Positions 7,519-16,585 of a stretch of 64,000 nt of DNA are shown here, one piece after another (position 1 is the first letter of the stretch; each line of letters opens with the position of its first letter). Origin of the DNA: Planctomycetota bacterium (GTDB taxonomy: Bacteria; Planctomycetota; SZUA-567; JAFGGJ01); NCBI GenBank assembly GCA_016930595.1, contig JAFGGJ010000054.1:1-64000 (forward strand), read 5' to 3'. Below the pieces are notes generated by a model. The model worked only from the letters and a program-made list of their open reading frames with translations. It did no database searches and was not told the origin of the DNA. The position numbers and the translations under genes were made by a program.

Positions 7519-8385
7519 TCAGCGCAGGAGGTTTCTGAGGGCGGGGAGTGCGCGCCTGGCGGCATTTTCGCCTTCGGCTTCGAGTCGTTCCATGTCCCTG
7601 AAATCGCTCCAGAAAACGTCGCCCACGTCGGGAGAGATAATGACGTCGGCGGCAGCAACCTGGCTGGAGTTGGCGCGTTCGGAGGCGATGACGCCGAGGC
7701 GGAGGACGGCATCGAGGGAATTCCGTATATCCGGAGCGGAAACGGCGGGGATGGGGCTGCGGATATCTACGGCGACAATCCTGTCGGAGCCGAGTTTCCT
7801 GGCGGCAAGGACGGGGATGGAAGCTACGCTGGAGCAGTCGACGAGGAGGCGGCCGTTGTCGGAGACGGGCGGAAAGAAGCCGGCGAGGTTGGCGGAGGCA
7901 ACACAGGCATCACGGCAACTGCCTTCGGTAAGGACGACTTCATCGGCGGAAACGAGATCGAGCATGACGACGGCGACGGGGACGGGGAGATCCTGGAGGT
8001 TGACGTCCGGGAGAGCATCGGAGACGGCGTCCCTGAGGCCGTCGGGGGAGAAAAGACCCCTGGAAAGGAAAAAGCGCGGGGCGGCGAAGAGCCTGCGGGC
8101 CCAGATGCCGCATTTTCTGAAGAAGGAGGGGCTGGCGTCCTGCATTTCGAGGCCGAGGCCGGCACCGTACTTGCGGAACCTGCCGTTCTGAAGGAAATCG
8201 ACGGTTTTCTGACGCACCCAGCGCCAGTCGCGCGAATGGGACCACATGCAGGCGGCGAGGGCGCCGATGCTGGTGCCGACGAGGAGGTCGGGAAAGATAC
8301 CTTCCTCTTCGAGGACACGGAAGACGCCGATATAGGCCATGCCCCTGGCGCCGCCGCCGCCGAGGACCAGAGCAAGTTTCGCCAT
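7519..8385 (-). CDS. Patatin-like phospholipase
   Basis: A 288-residue patatin-family acyl hydrolase. It opens MAKLALVLGGGGARGMAYIG (oxyanion hole GGGGARG, residues 9-15) and has the nucleophile elbow GTSIG with Ser about residue 40. ACVASANLAGFFPPV matches the family's third block. The catalytic Asp normally sits in D-G-G/A; here the segment reads VDCSSVASIPV, so the Asp is kept but the glycine is Cys, which is unusual. It has no signal peptide and is probably a cytosolic or peripheral lipase. It is monocistronic on the minus strand with nothing informative beside it. Confidence 0.88.
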   Translation of the reverse strand: MAKLALVLGGGGARGMAYIGVFRVLEEEGIFPDLLVGTSIGALAACMWSHSRDWRWVRQKTVDFLQNGRFRKYGAGLGLEMQDASPSFFRKCGIWARRLFAAPRFFLSRGLFSPDGLRDAVSDALPDVNLQDLPVPVAVVMLDLVSADEVVLTEGSCRDACVASANLAGFFPPVSDNGRLLVDCSSVASIPVLAARKLGSDRIVAVDIRSPIPAVSAPDIRNSLDAVLRLGVIASERANSSQVAAADVIISPDVGDVFWSDFRDMERLEAEGENAARRALPALRNLLR

Positions 8386-8510
8386 GAAGAACCTCCCGCC
8401 GGCCGGGCCGCCTGCAAACCGCCGGCACCAATATTGTCCGCAATCGGGCGTGAAATGCCACTAATTCTGTGAAAGGAGCCGGAAGAAGGCCCCTCGGCGC
8501 GCCCGGGGAT

Positions 8511-8537
8511 TTGACAGACGGGAACACCGGGTATGAT
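8511..8537 (+). promoter_or_regulatory. Promoter of the pseudopilin operon
   Basis: TTGACA (8511-8516) and TATGAT (8532-8537) with a short 15-bp spacer, 36 bp before the first pseudopilin ATG. Confidence 0.45.
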
Positions 8538-8572
8538 TTAGGAGGCACGTGGAACGGCAGGAGGAGAGAATA

Positions 8573-9115
8573 ATGAAGGGCAAGAGGAAACGTGCGCCGG
8601 GCTTCACGATGGTGGAAGTGCTGGTGGTGATGGCGATACTGGCCTTCCTGGCGACGCTGAGTTTCTGGGGGCTGTCGGAGATACGCCAGAACATGAGGAT
8701 CCGGCAGACGCAGGAGCTGACGACGAGGGTGTCGTCTGCGATAAAGGAATTCCACACGCAGTACCTGGAGTGGCCGACACAGACGATGCTGGACGGGCTG
8801 GCGCCGCCGCAGACGTGGTACGAGTTTCTGAACAGGGGTTACACGGAGATAAAGGCCGGGACGAGCACGTTGTCTAAATACGAGAACAGAGGGGCGTTCC
8901 TGGAGCTGAACGACAGCAACCTGGACACTGCCGGAGCGATAATAGACGTATGGCAGCAGCCGCTGGTGATAGACGTGGACGCGGTGAACAACCGGGTGCT
9001 GGTGTATTCGCTGGGGCCGGACATGGAGTCCGACAACGGGCTGTACCGCGGCGACGGGAACGAGGAAGCGGCATACACGACGCCGGAACCGATAGACGAC
9101 ATTCCGGGCAAGTGA
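8573..9115 (+). CDS. Type II secretion/type IV pilus pseudopilin (GspG-like) 1
   Basis: A 180-residue prepilin-like protein. It has a short basic leader, the cleavage site G|FTMVEVLVVMAILAFLA with Glu at mature position +5, and one N-terminal membrane helix. The C-terminal VYSLGPDMESDNGLYRGDG resembles the calcium loop of major pseudopilin GspG (SxGxD...DD). The ATG at 8573 follows GGAGGAG; an in-frame GTG at 8549 is possible but less likely. First of three paralogous pseudopilins in one operon; no secretin, ATPase or inner-membrane component is in the window. Confidence 0.85.
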   Translation: MKGKRKRAPGFTMVEVLVVMAILAFLATLSFWGLSEIRQNMRIRQTQELTTRVSSAIKEFHTQYLEWPTQTMLDGLAPPQTWYEFLNRGYTEIKAGTSTLSKYENRGAFLELNDSNLDTAGAIIDVWQQPLVIDVDAVNNRVLVYSLGPDMESDNGLYRGDGNEEAAYTTPEPIDDIPGK

Positions 9116-9126
9116 GGAGGCTGGAC

Positions 9127-9717
9127 ATGAGGATTACGGGCCGGCGCGGGGGAGCGGCGGGGTTCACGCTGGTGGAGCTGATGCTGGTGATCGCGATAAT
9201 AGCGATCCTGGGGTCGATACTGCTGGGGGCGGTGATGATGCTGAAGAAGCGAGCCAAGGAGAAGCAGACGGCCGTGGTGCTGCAGAACCTTGTAAACAGC
9301 ATAGAGACGATGAAGGCGGACTATAATTTCACGCGGGCAATAGGCGTGGACAAGGACGGGAACCTGCTGAACATGGTGGACCTGGACAACATCGACATAG
9401 GGAAAGAGCTGAACCCGAAGTCGCCGTTTTTCCAGCCGGCTTTGACGAAGGACGACGTGAGGATAAACAAACGGCTGAGGACGTACTACGAGGTGCACAG
9501 CCAGCAGGTGATCGGGAACGAGTTCGTGGATCCGTTCGGGAACCCGGTGCGGTACCGGATAGAGCTGATAGACATGGACGTGGACGGGAACGGACAGGAC
9601 GAGCACTACGCCGAGGAATACCTGTTGTCGCCGGGAGCGGACAGGTCGGAAGGCACGGACGACGACATAAGGATGGACTTTCCGAAGAGAACGTTCCTCG
9701 GAGAAGACACGCCGTAG
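9127..9717 (+). CDS. GspG-like pseudopilin 2
   Basis: A 196-residue pseudopilin with a basic leader (MRITGRRGGAA) and cleavage site G|FTLVELMLVIAIIAILGS, Glu+5 present. The globular domain ends VRYRIELIDMDVDG ... YLLSPGADRSEGTDDDIRMDF, a clear GspG-type Ca-binding loop (SPGAD...DDDI). Start ATG at 9127 with GAGGAG upstream, 11 bp after the previous gene. It probably builds a periplasmic pseudopilus with its neighbours, though which secretion system it serves is not shown here. Confidence 0.88.
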   Translation: MRITGRRGGAAGFTLVELMLVIAIIAILGSILLGAVMMLKKRAKEKQTAVVLQNLVNSIETMKADYNFTRAIGVDKDGNLLNMVDLDNIDIGKELNPKSPFFQPALTKDDVRINKRLRTYYEVHSQQVIGNEFVDPFGNPVRYRIELIDMDVDGNGQDEHYAEEYLLSPGADRSEGTDDDIRMDFPKRTFLGEDTP

Positions 9718-9778
9718 CGGCGGGAGACGATGGAGCGGCGCGGCGGCGGCTTGAGACGTTAGACGGAAGGAGCGCGAA

Positions 9779-10312
9779 ATGAGGACCAGGCGGCGTGGAT
9801 TTACGCTGGTGGAGCTGCTCATCGTGATAAGCATAATCGCCCTGCTGGCGGGGCTGACGGCGTCGGTGGTGGTTTCGGCGGCGAAGAGAAGGCACACGGT
9901 GCGCGTGATGTCGCGCCTGAACCAGATAAAGCTGGCGATAGAGCAGTTCAAGCTGGAGAACAACCAGTACCCGTGGGACCTGCCTCCGAACGACACGACG
10001 GACGTAGTGCCGGTATTCACGGACGTGGCGAAGGAGCTGAACCCTTCGAACACCGACCTTGCGGGAAACGTGGTTTACAACGTGACGAAGAGGGACTACC
10101 TGCAGTTTGCGAGTTCGGGGTCGAAGAAGGAGATAGACGGCACGGGGAAGGTGGTGGACCCGTGGGGCGTAGAGTACAACGTGTACTGGAACCTGTCGCT
10201 GGACAAGGTGGTACTGTGGTCGAACGGGCCGAACGGTGCGGACGAGACTTCGGACGATGCCGCGGCGGGGACGGCGACTGATTTCGGGGACGACATCACG
10301 ACGATGAAGTAA
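9779..10312 (+). CDS. GspG-like pseudopilin 3
   Basis: A 177-residue pseudopilin with a minimal leader (MRTRRRG), cleavage before FTLVELLIVISIIALLAG and Glu+5. Residues 45-70 (LNQIKLAIEQFKLENNQYP) match the amphipathic helix after the membrane segment of GspG. The C-terminal VVLWSNGPNGADETSDDA is a shortened version of the calcium loop, with Asn in place of the usual Asp. Last gene of the operon; a strong terminator follows 28 bp after the stop. Confidence 0.87.
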   Translation: MRTRRRGFTLVELLIVISIIALLAGLTASVVVSAAKRRHTVRVMSRLNQIKLAIEQFKLENNQYPWDLPPNDTTDVVPVFTDVAKELNPSNTDLAGNVVYNVTKRDYLQFASSGSKKEIDGTGKVVDPWGVEYNVYWNLSLDKVVLWSNGPNGADETSDDAAAGTATDFGDDITTMK

Positions 10313-10340
10313 GCGTTCAGCGGGGACGAGCGCGGGGAGG

Positions 10341-10374
10341 ACGCCCGCCCGGGAACAACCGGGCGGGTGTTTTT
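10341..10374 (+). terminator. Rho-independent terminator of the pseudopilin operon
   Basis: A 12-bp stem (10341-10352 / 10359-10370, one G-T pair) with a 6-nt loop, followed by a T-run ending at 10374. Confidence 0.9.
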
Positions 10375-11232
10375 CTATCGGGATGAGCGTTTACGGCTGC
10401 GCCGCGGCCGAACGATTTCGGGGGAGGCGAAGGCGAGGCGGCGGCGCATGATCCTGACGGCGGAGGGGGAGGAATCGACGAGGATGAAGTCACGGCCGTG
10501 AAGAGCGGCCGCTTCGCCGAGGGTGCCGGAGCCTGCGAAGAAATCCATGAGGACGTCGCCCGGGCGGGAATGGACTTTGACGATGCGTTCGACGACGCCG
10601 AGGGGTTTCTGCGTGGGATAACCGGTGCGTTCCCTGCCCTGTGGGGAGACGATGGTATGCCACCAGGTATCAGTGGGGGTCTTGCCGCGGCGGGCTTTTT
10701 CGGGGCCGACAAGGCCGGGGGCCATGTAGGGGATGCGGTCGATTTCATCGTAGTTGAAGACGTAATCGGAAGGGTCTTTGACGTACCAGAGGATGTTATC
10801 GTGCTTGGGTGACCATTTGTTTTTCGAGCGCGCCCCGTAATCGTAAGCCCATATGATTTCGTTCATGAAACATTCACGGCCGAAAACTGCGTCGAGGAGG
10901 ACTTTGGCGTAGTGGACTTCGCGGCAGTCGAGATGGAGAAAGAAGGAGCCGTCCTGGGCGAGTATGCGGTGCGATTCGACAAGACGCGGTTCGAGGAAAG
11001 CGAGGAAGTCGTCGAAGGAATCGTCGAAGGACTTGGAGCCGAGGCGGATGGTGCGGTAACGGCCGCCCTTGAAACCGGTGCGGTCGCCGCCGTCATCGCG
11101 GACGGTCCGGAGGCGTGTGCGCTTCTGCCTGCGGCCGGTGTTGAACGGAGGGTCGATGTAGATGAGGTTGACGGAGGCGGCGGGGAGGCCGGGGAGGACA
11201 TCCATGTTGTCGGCATGAATGATGCGGGGCAA
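10375..11232 (-). CDS. Orphan beta-class DNA N6-adenine/N4-cytosine methyltransferase
   Basis: A 285-residue DNA methyltransferase of the N6/N4 type. Catalytic motif IV is DPPFNTG (about residues 27-33) and the SAM-binding motif I, FFAGSGTLGEAA, lies near the C-terminus, the beta-class order. TGYPTQKPLGVVERIV matches motif X. The DPPF form suggests N6-adenine methylation, but target base and site cannot be read. The likely start is TTG at 11232, two bases after the sulfatase stop, so the genes are probably cotranscribed. No restriction endonuclease gene is adjacent, so it is either an orphan regulatory methylase or the remnant of a system. Confidence 0.9.
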   Translation of the reverse strand: MPRIIHADNMDVLPGLPAASVNLIYIDPPFNTGRRQKRTRLRTVRDDGGDRTGFKGGRYRTIRLGSKSFDDSFDDFLAFLEPRLVESHRILAQDGSFFLHLDCREVHYAKVLLDAVFGRECFMNEIIWAYDYGARSKNKWSPKHDNILWYVKDPSDYVFNYDEIDRIPYMAPGLVGPEKARRGKTPTDTWWHTIVSPQGRERTGYPTQKPLGVVERIVKVHSRPGDVLMDFFAGSGTLGEAAALHGRDFILVDSSPSAVRIMRRRLAFASPEIVRPRRSRKRSSR

Positions 11233-11234
11233 GA

Positions 11235-12632
11235 TCAGGAACCCCAGTCAGCCGGATCGAAGTCGGGGTTGGGGCCCGGGAGGACGGCTTCGACGCTGGA
11301 GCGCCAGTCGAGGAGCATATGATGGAGCTCGGTGCGTTTTTGGGGCATGTCGGCGGCGAGATCGTTTTCTTCGGAGATATCGTCGGCAAGGTTATAGAGT
11401 TCGAGGCGGCCGTCTTCGAAGAATTCGATGAGCTTGAAGTCCCCTGCCCTGACTGAACACCCCGGGGTACCGCCCTGGTTGCCGTAATGGGGATAGTGCC
11501 AGAAGATGGCGTCCCGGTCGAGCGAGTCGGCGCCTTTGAGGACGGAGGCGAAACTGATTCCATCGGAATGCTGTTCCGGGACGGGGTCGAGCCCCGCCAT
11601 TTCAAGCATGGTGGGGTAGAAATCCGGGGTGGTGACCGGAACGGACGAAGAGCCGCCCGGGGAGACGACGCCTGGCCACCTGACGATGAGGGGCTCGCGC
11701 GTACCGCCTTCGTACATCCAGCCCTTGCCGTCGGCAAGAGGCGCGTTGCAGGTGGGGGAGCCTTCGGCGGTGGCGAGGCCGCCGTTGTCGGAGGTGAACA
11801 TGACGACGGTGTCGGCGGCGCGTCCGGTTTCTTCGAGGGCGGCGAGAAGGCGTCCTATGTTTTCATCGAGGATGTTGACCATTGCGGCATAGGCTGGATC
11901 GGACTGCAGGAGACGGTGGACAACGCGTTCATTACGCTTGTGATAACAGGGGAAGAAGCCGGCTTCCCGGAAGGTCGGGAGGGTATCGAGGCCGAGGTCG
12001 CGGGCTTTTTCGGTGAAACGGTCGATATAGGGCTGCTTGGCCTGGATGGGGATGTGAACGGAGTAGTAGGCGAGATTCAGGAAGAACGGCCTGCCGTCGC
12101 TGCCGCGGATGAGGCGGATGGCTTCGTCGGTGAGGCGGTCGGTGAGGTATTCACCGTCGGGGCCGTCGGAGAGCGTCGGGTTATCCCAGGGGCTGAAATA
12201 GCCCTGCTTGGGCATACCCCAGTGACAGCCGGCGATATTGACGTCGAAGCCGTGTTTGTCCGGCCAGTAGGGTTCTGCGCCCAGGTGCCATTTGCCGACG
12301 TGCCAGGTATCGTAGCCCGCGGCCTTGAGTGCCCGCGCGATGGTATATTCTTCAAGGGGCAGGTGGTCCAGGTAGGGGGCGTCGATAAGCCTGCCTCTGG
12401 CGTTGCCGCCGATGAAATTGGTGACGCCGACGGTAGCCGGATACCTGCCGGTGTGAAAGCTGGCCCTGGTGGGAGAACACACCGGGCAGGCGGCATAGGC
12501 GTCGGTGAAGCGCATGCCTTCGGCTGCGAGGCGGTCGAGGCTGGGAGTTTCGTAGAAGGGGCTGCCATAGCAGCCGAGGTCTTTCCAGCCCATGTCGTCA
12601 ATGAGGATGAAGATGAAATTCGGCCGAGACAT
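11235..12632 (-). CDS. Type I sulfatase (formylglycine-dependent arylsulfatase family)
   Basis: A 465-residue sulfatase. It opens RPNFIFILIDDMGW, whose paired Asp residues bind Ca, and has the Cys-type sulfatase signature CSPTRASFHTGRYP (C-x-P-x-R), where Cys is converted to formylglycine by FGE. WHVGKWHLG and VMFTSDNGG complete the active-site and metal residues. No signal peptide is evident, which is unusual because many family members are exported; it may act on a sulfated metabolite in the cytosol. The RBS AAAGGAG precedes the ATG. The next gene downstream is the methyltransferase, two bases away. Substrate unknown. Confidence 0.92.
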   Translation of the reverse strand: MSRPNFIFILIDDMGWKDLGCYGSPFYETPSLDRLAAEGMRFTDAYAACPVCSPTRASFHTGRYPATVGVTNFIGGNARGRLIDAPYLDHLPLEEYTIARALKAAGYDTWHVGKWHLGAEPYWPDKHGFDVNIAGCHWGMPKQGYFSPWDNPTLSDGPDGEYLTDRLTDEAIRLIRGSDGRPFFLNLAYYSVHIPIQAKQPYIDRFTEKARDLGLDTLPTFREAGFFPCYHKRNERVVHRLLQSDPAYAAMVNILDENIGRLLAALEETGRAADTVVMFTSDNGGLATAEGSPTCNAPLADGKGWMYEGGTREPLIVRWPGVVSPGGSSSVPVTTPDFYPTMLEMAGLDPVPEQHSDGISFASVLKGADSLDRDAIFWHYPHYGNQGGTPGCSVRAGDFKLIEFFEDGRLELYNLADDISEENDLAADMPQKRTELHHMLLDWRSSVEAVLPGPNPDFDPADWGS

Positions 12633-12764
12633 GAGCTATACTCCTTTACCGGACAGCCGGACGTAACGTCCGTCGAGGCTTATTGTACAGGGAAGCGGAG
12701 GCGGGTGAAGGGAGTTTCGTTGCGCACGGGAGGAGCCGGCGGCAGGGCTGGGACGAGGCTACTC

Positions 12765-12792
12765 TTGCAAGCGGTCCGGTTTCGAAGATACT
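12765..12792 (+). promoter_or_regulatory. Promoter of the gatB operon
   Basis: TTGCAA (12765-12770), 16-bp spacer, GATACT (12787-12792), 32 bp before the gatB ATG. Confidence 0.45.
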
Positions 12793-12824
12793 TGTGACGA
12801 TACAGGCGGCCCCCGGAGGAGAAA

Positions 12825-14288
12825 ATGGAGTACGAGACGGTAATAGGTCTTGAGACTCACGTGCAACTGGGCACAAGGAGCAAACTGTTCTGTTCATGCC
12901 CGACGGACTTCGGTGGAGAACCGAATTCGCAGACGTGCCCGGTATGCCTGGGACTGCCCGGGGTGCTGCCGGTTCTGAACGGGAAGGCGCTGGAATACGC
13001 CGTGACGGCGGGGCTGGCGCTGGGATGCAGAATACCGGAAACGACGAAGTTCGACCGGAAGCACTACTATTACCCGGACCTGCCGAAGAACTACCAGATA
13101 TCACAGTACGACAGGCCGGTGTGCGTGGGAGGCGCGGTGGAAGTGGAGACGCCGGACGGGGCGATACGCATCAGGATCACCCGTGCCCACCTGGAAGAGG
13201 ACGCGGGGAAACTGGTGCACCAGGGGGATTCGCCGACGAGCGGGGTGGACCTGAACCGGACGGGGATACCGCTGCTGGAGATAGTGAGCGAACCGGACAT
13301 CCGGTCGCCGCGTAACGCGCGGCTGTACCTGGAGGCGATCAGGCAGATCATGCGGTACGCGGGGGTATCGGAATGCAACATGGAGCAGGGGTCTCTGCGA
13401 TGCGACGCGAACATATCCCTGCGGCCGGCGGGTGCAGAGGAATTAGGCACCAAGGTCGAGATCAAGAACATGAATTCGTTCGCGCACGTTGAAGGAGCGC
13501 TGGCGTACGAGGAGAAGAGGCAGGCGAAAGCGCTGGAGAAGGGCGAGGAGATAGTCCAGGAGACCAGGCTGTACGACGCGGAGGCCGGGACGACAAGATC
13601 GATGCGGACAAAAGAGTACGCCGACGATTACAGGTATTTCCCCGAACCGGACCTGCCGGAGTTCCATATATCGGAGGAGATGATCAAGCGATTGAAGGGC
13701 TGCGTGGGGGAGCTGCCGCTGGAGCGCAAGCGCAGATACATGTCGGAGTACGGGCTATCGGACTACGACGCCGGGGTGTTAACGGGCGAGAAACCGGTGG
13801 CGGAGTATTTCGAGAAGATAGTGGAGACCGGAGCAGACGCCAAGAAGGCGTGCAACTGGGTAACCCAGGACATACTGCGCGTGCTGGGGGAGAAGAAGAT
13901 AGCGATCGGGGAACTGAAGGTGCGTCCGAAAGGCGTAGCGGAACTGCTGGATCTGATAGAAGCCGGCAGGGTAAACAACACGCTGGCGCGCAACAGGGTC
14001 TTTCCGAAGATGGCGGAGAGCGGGGCGGCCGCATCGGAGGTAATCGAGAAGGAAGGGCTGGCACAGGTTTCGGACGATGCGGCGATAGAAGAAGGATGCC
14101 GTGAAGCGATAGGGGCGAATCCCAAGGCGCTGGAGGATTACCGGAACGGGAAGAAGAACGCCGTACAGTTTCTGTTCGGGCAGGCGATGCGCGTCCTGAA
14201 GGGGAAAGGCAACCCGCAGGCGGTGCGGAAGGCGCTGGAAAGACTGCTTTCTGAAGAGGGCGGGGGCCAGAATGCCGGCCGAGGATAA
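12825..14288 (+). CDS. gatB: Asp-tRNA(Asn)/Glu-tRNA(Gln) amidotransferase subunit B
   Basis: Subunit B of the GatCAB complex, which phosphorylates and amidates mischarged Glu-tRNA(Gln) or Asp-tRNA(Asn). The 487-residue length is normal for the family. Visible marks are YETVIGLETHVQL, the zinc cysteines CSCP and CPVCLGLPGVLPV, YYYPDLPKNYQISQYD, GTKVEIKNMNSF and a C-terminal YqeY-like tail binding the tRNA. Strong RBS GGAGGAG. gatA and gatC are not in the window, so the complex genes are split. The 3' end overlaps the next small gene by 17 bp. Confidence 0.97.
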   Translation: MEYETVIGLETHVQLGTRSKLFCSCPTDFGGEPNSQTCPVCLGLPGVLPVLNGKALEYAVTAGLALGCRIPETTKFDRKHYYYPDLPKNYQISQYDRPVCVGGAVEVETPDGAIRIRITRAHLEEDAGKLVHQGDSPTSGVDLNRTGIPLLEIVSEPDIRSPRNARLYLEAIRQIMRYAGVSECNMEQGSLRCDANISLRPAGAEELGTKVEIKNMNSFAHVEGALAYEEKRQAKALEKGEEIVQETRLYDAEAGTTRSMRTKEYADDYRYFPEPDLPEFHISEEMIKRLKGCVGELPLERKRRYMSEYGLSDYDAGVLTGEKPVAEYFEKIVETGADAKKACNWVTQDILRVLGEKKIAIGELKVRPKGVAELLDLIEAGRVNNTLARNRVFPKMAESGAAASEVIEKEGLAQVSDDAAIEEGCREAIGANPKALEDYRNGKKNAVQFLFGQAMRVLKGKGNPQAVRKALERLLSEEGGGQNAGRG

Positions 14289-14580
14289 GGACGGCTGGTG
14301 CTGCGCCGTATGCGGGAAGGGACTCGAACCGGACAGGTGCTACATAGTGCGGATCGAGGGGTTCCATACGCCAGAGACTCGGGACTTCAGCCTGGAGGAC
14401 ATCGAGAAAATAACCGGACGGGAGATAGAGGAATTGGCGGCCGAAATCGGGCGGGCCGGGGCGGAGGGATTCATTGAACTTGAAGAGGAAGTATACAAGA
14501 GGTACACTTTCCGTATGTGCCGGGAGTGCTACAAGCGGTACATAAGCAGACCTCTCCCCTACCCCGAGGACCTGTACTGA
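14272..14580 (+). CDS. Small zinc-ribbon-like protein, uncharacterised
   Basis: A 102-residue protein with two widely spaced Cys pairs, [15 protein letters not shown] at the N-terminus and MCRECYKRY near the C-terminus, which could bind one zinc. The centre is an acidic helical region ([24 protein letters not shown]). I do not recognise a named family. It starts inside the end of gatB (17-bp overlap), pointing to coupled translation, and leuC follows 14 bp downstream. A role linked to either neighbour is unproven. Confidence 0.7.
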   Translation: MPAEDKDGWCCAVCGKGLEPDRCYIVRIEGFHTPETRDFSLEDIEKITGREIEELAAEIGRAGAEGFIELEEEVYKRYTFRMCRECYKRYISRPLPYPEDLY

Positions 14581-14594
14581 GAGGAGTATCCGGC

Positions 14595-15854
14595 GTGGGA
14601 ATGACCATAACCGAGAAGATACTGGCGGCAAAAAGCGGCAAGGAAGAGGTGAAGGGCGGGGACTTCGTGCTGGCCAGAACGGACCTGGTGCTCGCGAACG
14701 ACATAACGGCGCCGCTGGCAATAACGGAGTTCCGGAGGCTGGGCAGCGGCGTTTTCGACAGGAGCCGGATAGCGCTGGTACCGGACCACTTCACGCCGAA
14801 CAAGGACATAAAGAGCGCAGGGCAGTCGAAACTGATGCGGGAATTCGCCCGAGAGCACGGCATAGAACACTACTACGAAGTGGGACGGATGGGCATAGAA
14901 CACGCGCTGCTCCCCGAGGCGGGGCTGGTCGCGCCCGGCGAACTGATAATCGGAGCGGACAGCCACACGTGCACATACGGTGCGCTGGGCGCGTTTTCGA
15001 CGGGAGTGGGATCGACGGACGCCGGCATGGCATTTGCGACGGGAGACGTATGGCTGCGCGTGCCGGAATCGATGAAGTTCATCTTCAGCGGCAAGTTGCC
15101 GGAATGGGTATCGGGCAAGGACCTGATACTGTCGGTGATAGGCGACATAGGAGTCGACGGGGCGCTGTACAAAGCGATGGAGTTCACCGGTCCGGTCATC
15201 GAGAGGCTGTCGATGGACGGAAGACTGACGATGTGCAACATGGCGATAGAGGCAGGGGGCAAGAACGGGATAATCGCTCCGGACGCCGTCACCCGCGAAT
15301 ACGTGAAGGGCCGGGTAAAAAGGAAGTACGTCGAGTACGCGTCGGACAGCAATGCGGCATATGCGTCCGTGAAGGAGTACGACGTATCCGACTGGGAGCC
15401 GGTCGTTGCGCTGCCTCACCTGCCGTCGAACGTGAAGCGTGTAAGCGAAGTGAAGGACATGAGGGTGGACCAGGCTGTGATAGGTTCCTGCACAAACGGG
15501 AGGATGGAAGACCTGCGTACGGCAGCGAAGATCCTGAAAGGGAGAAAAGCGGCGGAAACGGTAAGGGTCATCGTGATACCCGGGACGCAGGCGATATGGA
15601 AGCAGGCGGTGGAGGAAGGCCTGGCGGAGATATTCGTGGACGCCGGTGCGGCATTCAGCACGCCCACGTGCGGCCCGTGCCTGGGGGGACACATGGGCGT
15701 GCTGGCAAAGGGCGAGCGCTCGGTTGCGACCACGAACAGGAATTTCGTGGGCAGGATGGGACACCCGGAAAGCGAAGTGGTGCTGGCGGGTCCAGCGGTA
15801 GCGGCCGCGAGCGCGATAGCCGGCAGGATAGCCCACCCCGAAGAAGTGCTCTAG
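14595..15854 (+). CDS. leuC: 3-isopropylmalate dehydratase large subunit (LeuC/HacA type)
   Basis: An aconitase-superfamily hydrolyase large subunit of 419 residues, the short LeuC2/archaeal-type length. [4Fe-4S] ligands are seen in GSCTNG and [28 protein letters not shown] is the first ligand and substrate block. GTG 14595 is 8 bp after GAGGAG and gives the usual family N-terminus [13 protein letters not shown] 14601 is possible. The partner leuD is not adjacent. Homoaconitase or methylated-malate dehydratase activity cannot be excluded without the small subunit. Confidence 0.9.
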   Translation: MGMTITEKILAAKSGKEEVKGGDFVLARTDLVLANDITAPLAITEFRRLGSGVFDRSRIALVPDHFTPNKDIKSAGQSKLMREFAREHGIEHYYEVGRMGIEHALLPEAGLVAPGELIIGADSHTCTYGALGAFSTGVGSTDAGMAFATGDVWLRVPESMKFIFSGKLPEWVSGKDLILSVIGDIGVDGALYKAMEFTGPVIERLSMDGRLTMCNMAIEAGGKNGIIAPDAVTREYVKGRVKRKYVEYASDSNAAYASVKEYDVSDWEPVVALPHLPSNVKRVSEVKDMRVDQAVIGSCTNGRMEDLRTAAKILKGRKAAETVRVIVIPGTQAIWKQAVEEGLAEIFVDAGAAFSTPTCGPCLGGHMGVLAKGERSVATTNRNFVGRMGHPESEVVLAGPAVAAASAIAGRIAHPEEVL

Positions 15855-15863
15855 CGGATTGTT

Positions 15864-16493
15864 TCAGCGTGCTTGCGACGGCATGTCAGGATCGGCGTCG
15901 GTAGCAGCGGGGGGCTGTGAAGAAGCAGAGTTCTTTTCAGGATCCAGGGCGGGCGGGCGACGCATGATGAAGGAGGCGCGCCTGGTTTTCCTGTGCCTGC
16001 GCAGGCGTTCTATGGCAAAAACGCTGACGAAGTAAATAGGGACGGCCACGGTGAGGCCCATGATGACCGCACCTATCAACACCGGTCCCAGGACCGACCA
16101 GTCCAGGCTGAAAACGGCTCTTACAGCTTCGGTAATCGAATGAAGGAATCCTTCCCGGGAAGCCAGGCGCATGGCGCTGCGGAAATGCTCGAGTTCGGCA
16201 TCGCCGACCGCGCTGCGTCCGCCGTAGAGCACGATGCTGCCGACATTGTACTCAATCCAAAGTATGGCGGGCACGGTAAGGGGGTTGCTGAGCCACACGG
16301 GTATCACGGCGACCACCCGGTTGCCGCTGATAAGCCAGGCGAGACAGAACGCCAGCAGGACATGGAGACCGAAAAAGGGGGTCATGGCCATAAAGAAGCC
16401 GACCGCCAGCCCCCGGCCGATGGAATGCGCGGTATCGGGCTGTGCGTGAATCTTCCGCCAAAGCAGCTTGATGCTGATCCAGAGTCTGCGCAT
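15864..16493 (-). CDS. DUF2062 membrane protein
   Basis: A 209-residue inner-membrane protein of the DUF2062 family. The conserved opening (SIGRGLAVGFFMAMTPFFGLH) is followed by a hydrophobic span with FCLAWLISGNRVVAVIPVWLSNPLTVP, whose N-P-x-T-x-P segment is diagnostic. Two further membrane spans follow (DWSVLGPVLIGAVIMGLTVA; YFVSVFAIERLRR). The C-terminal 40 residues are polar and Pro/Ser-rich. Biochemical role unknown. It is convergent with leuC (9 bp) and 92 bp downstream of creatininase on the same strand. Confidence 0.85.
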   Translation of the reverse strand: MRRLWISIKLLWRKIHAQPDTAHSIGRGLAVGFFMAMTPFFGLHVLLAFCLAWLISGNRVVAVIPVWLSNPLTVPAILWIEYNVGSIVLYGGRSAVGDAELEHFRSAMRLASREGFLHSITEAVRAVFSLDWSVLGPVLIGAVIMGLTVAVPIYFVSVFAIERLRRHRKTRRASFIMRRPPALDPEKNSASSQPPAATDADPDMPSQAR

Positions 16494-16585
16494 GAAGACA
16501 CTCCGAGGCCCACATCATCCGATGTCAGTAGAAGTATAAGTTCACCACGGGAAAAAGCAACACAAGACACGTCGAAAAGATAGTG

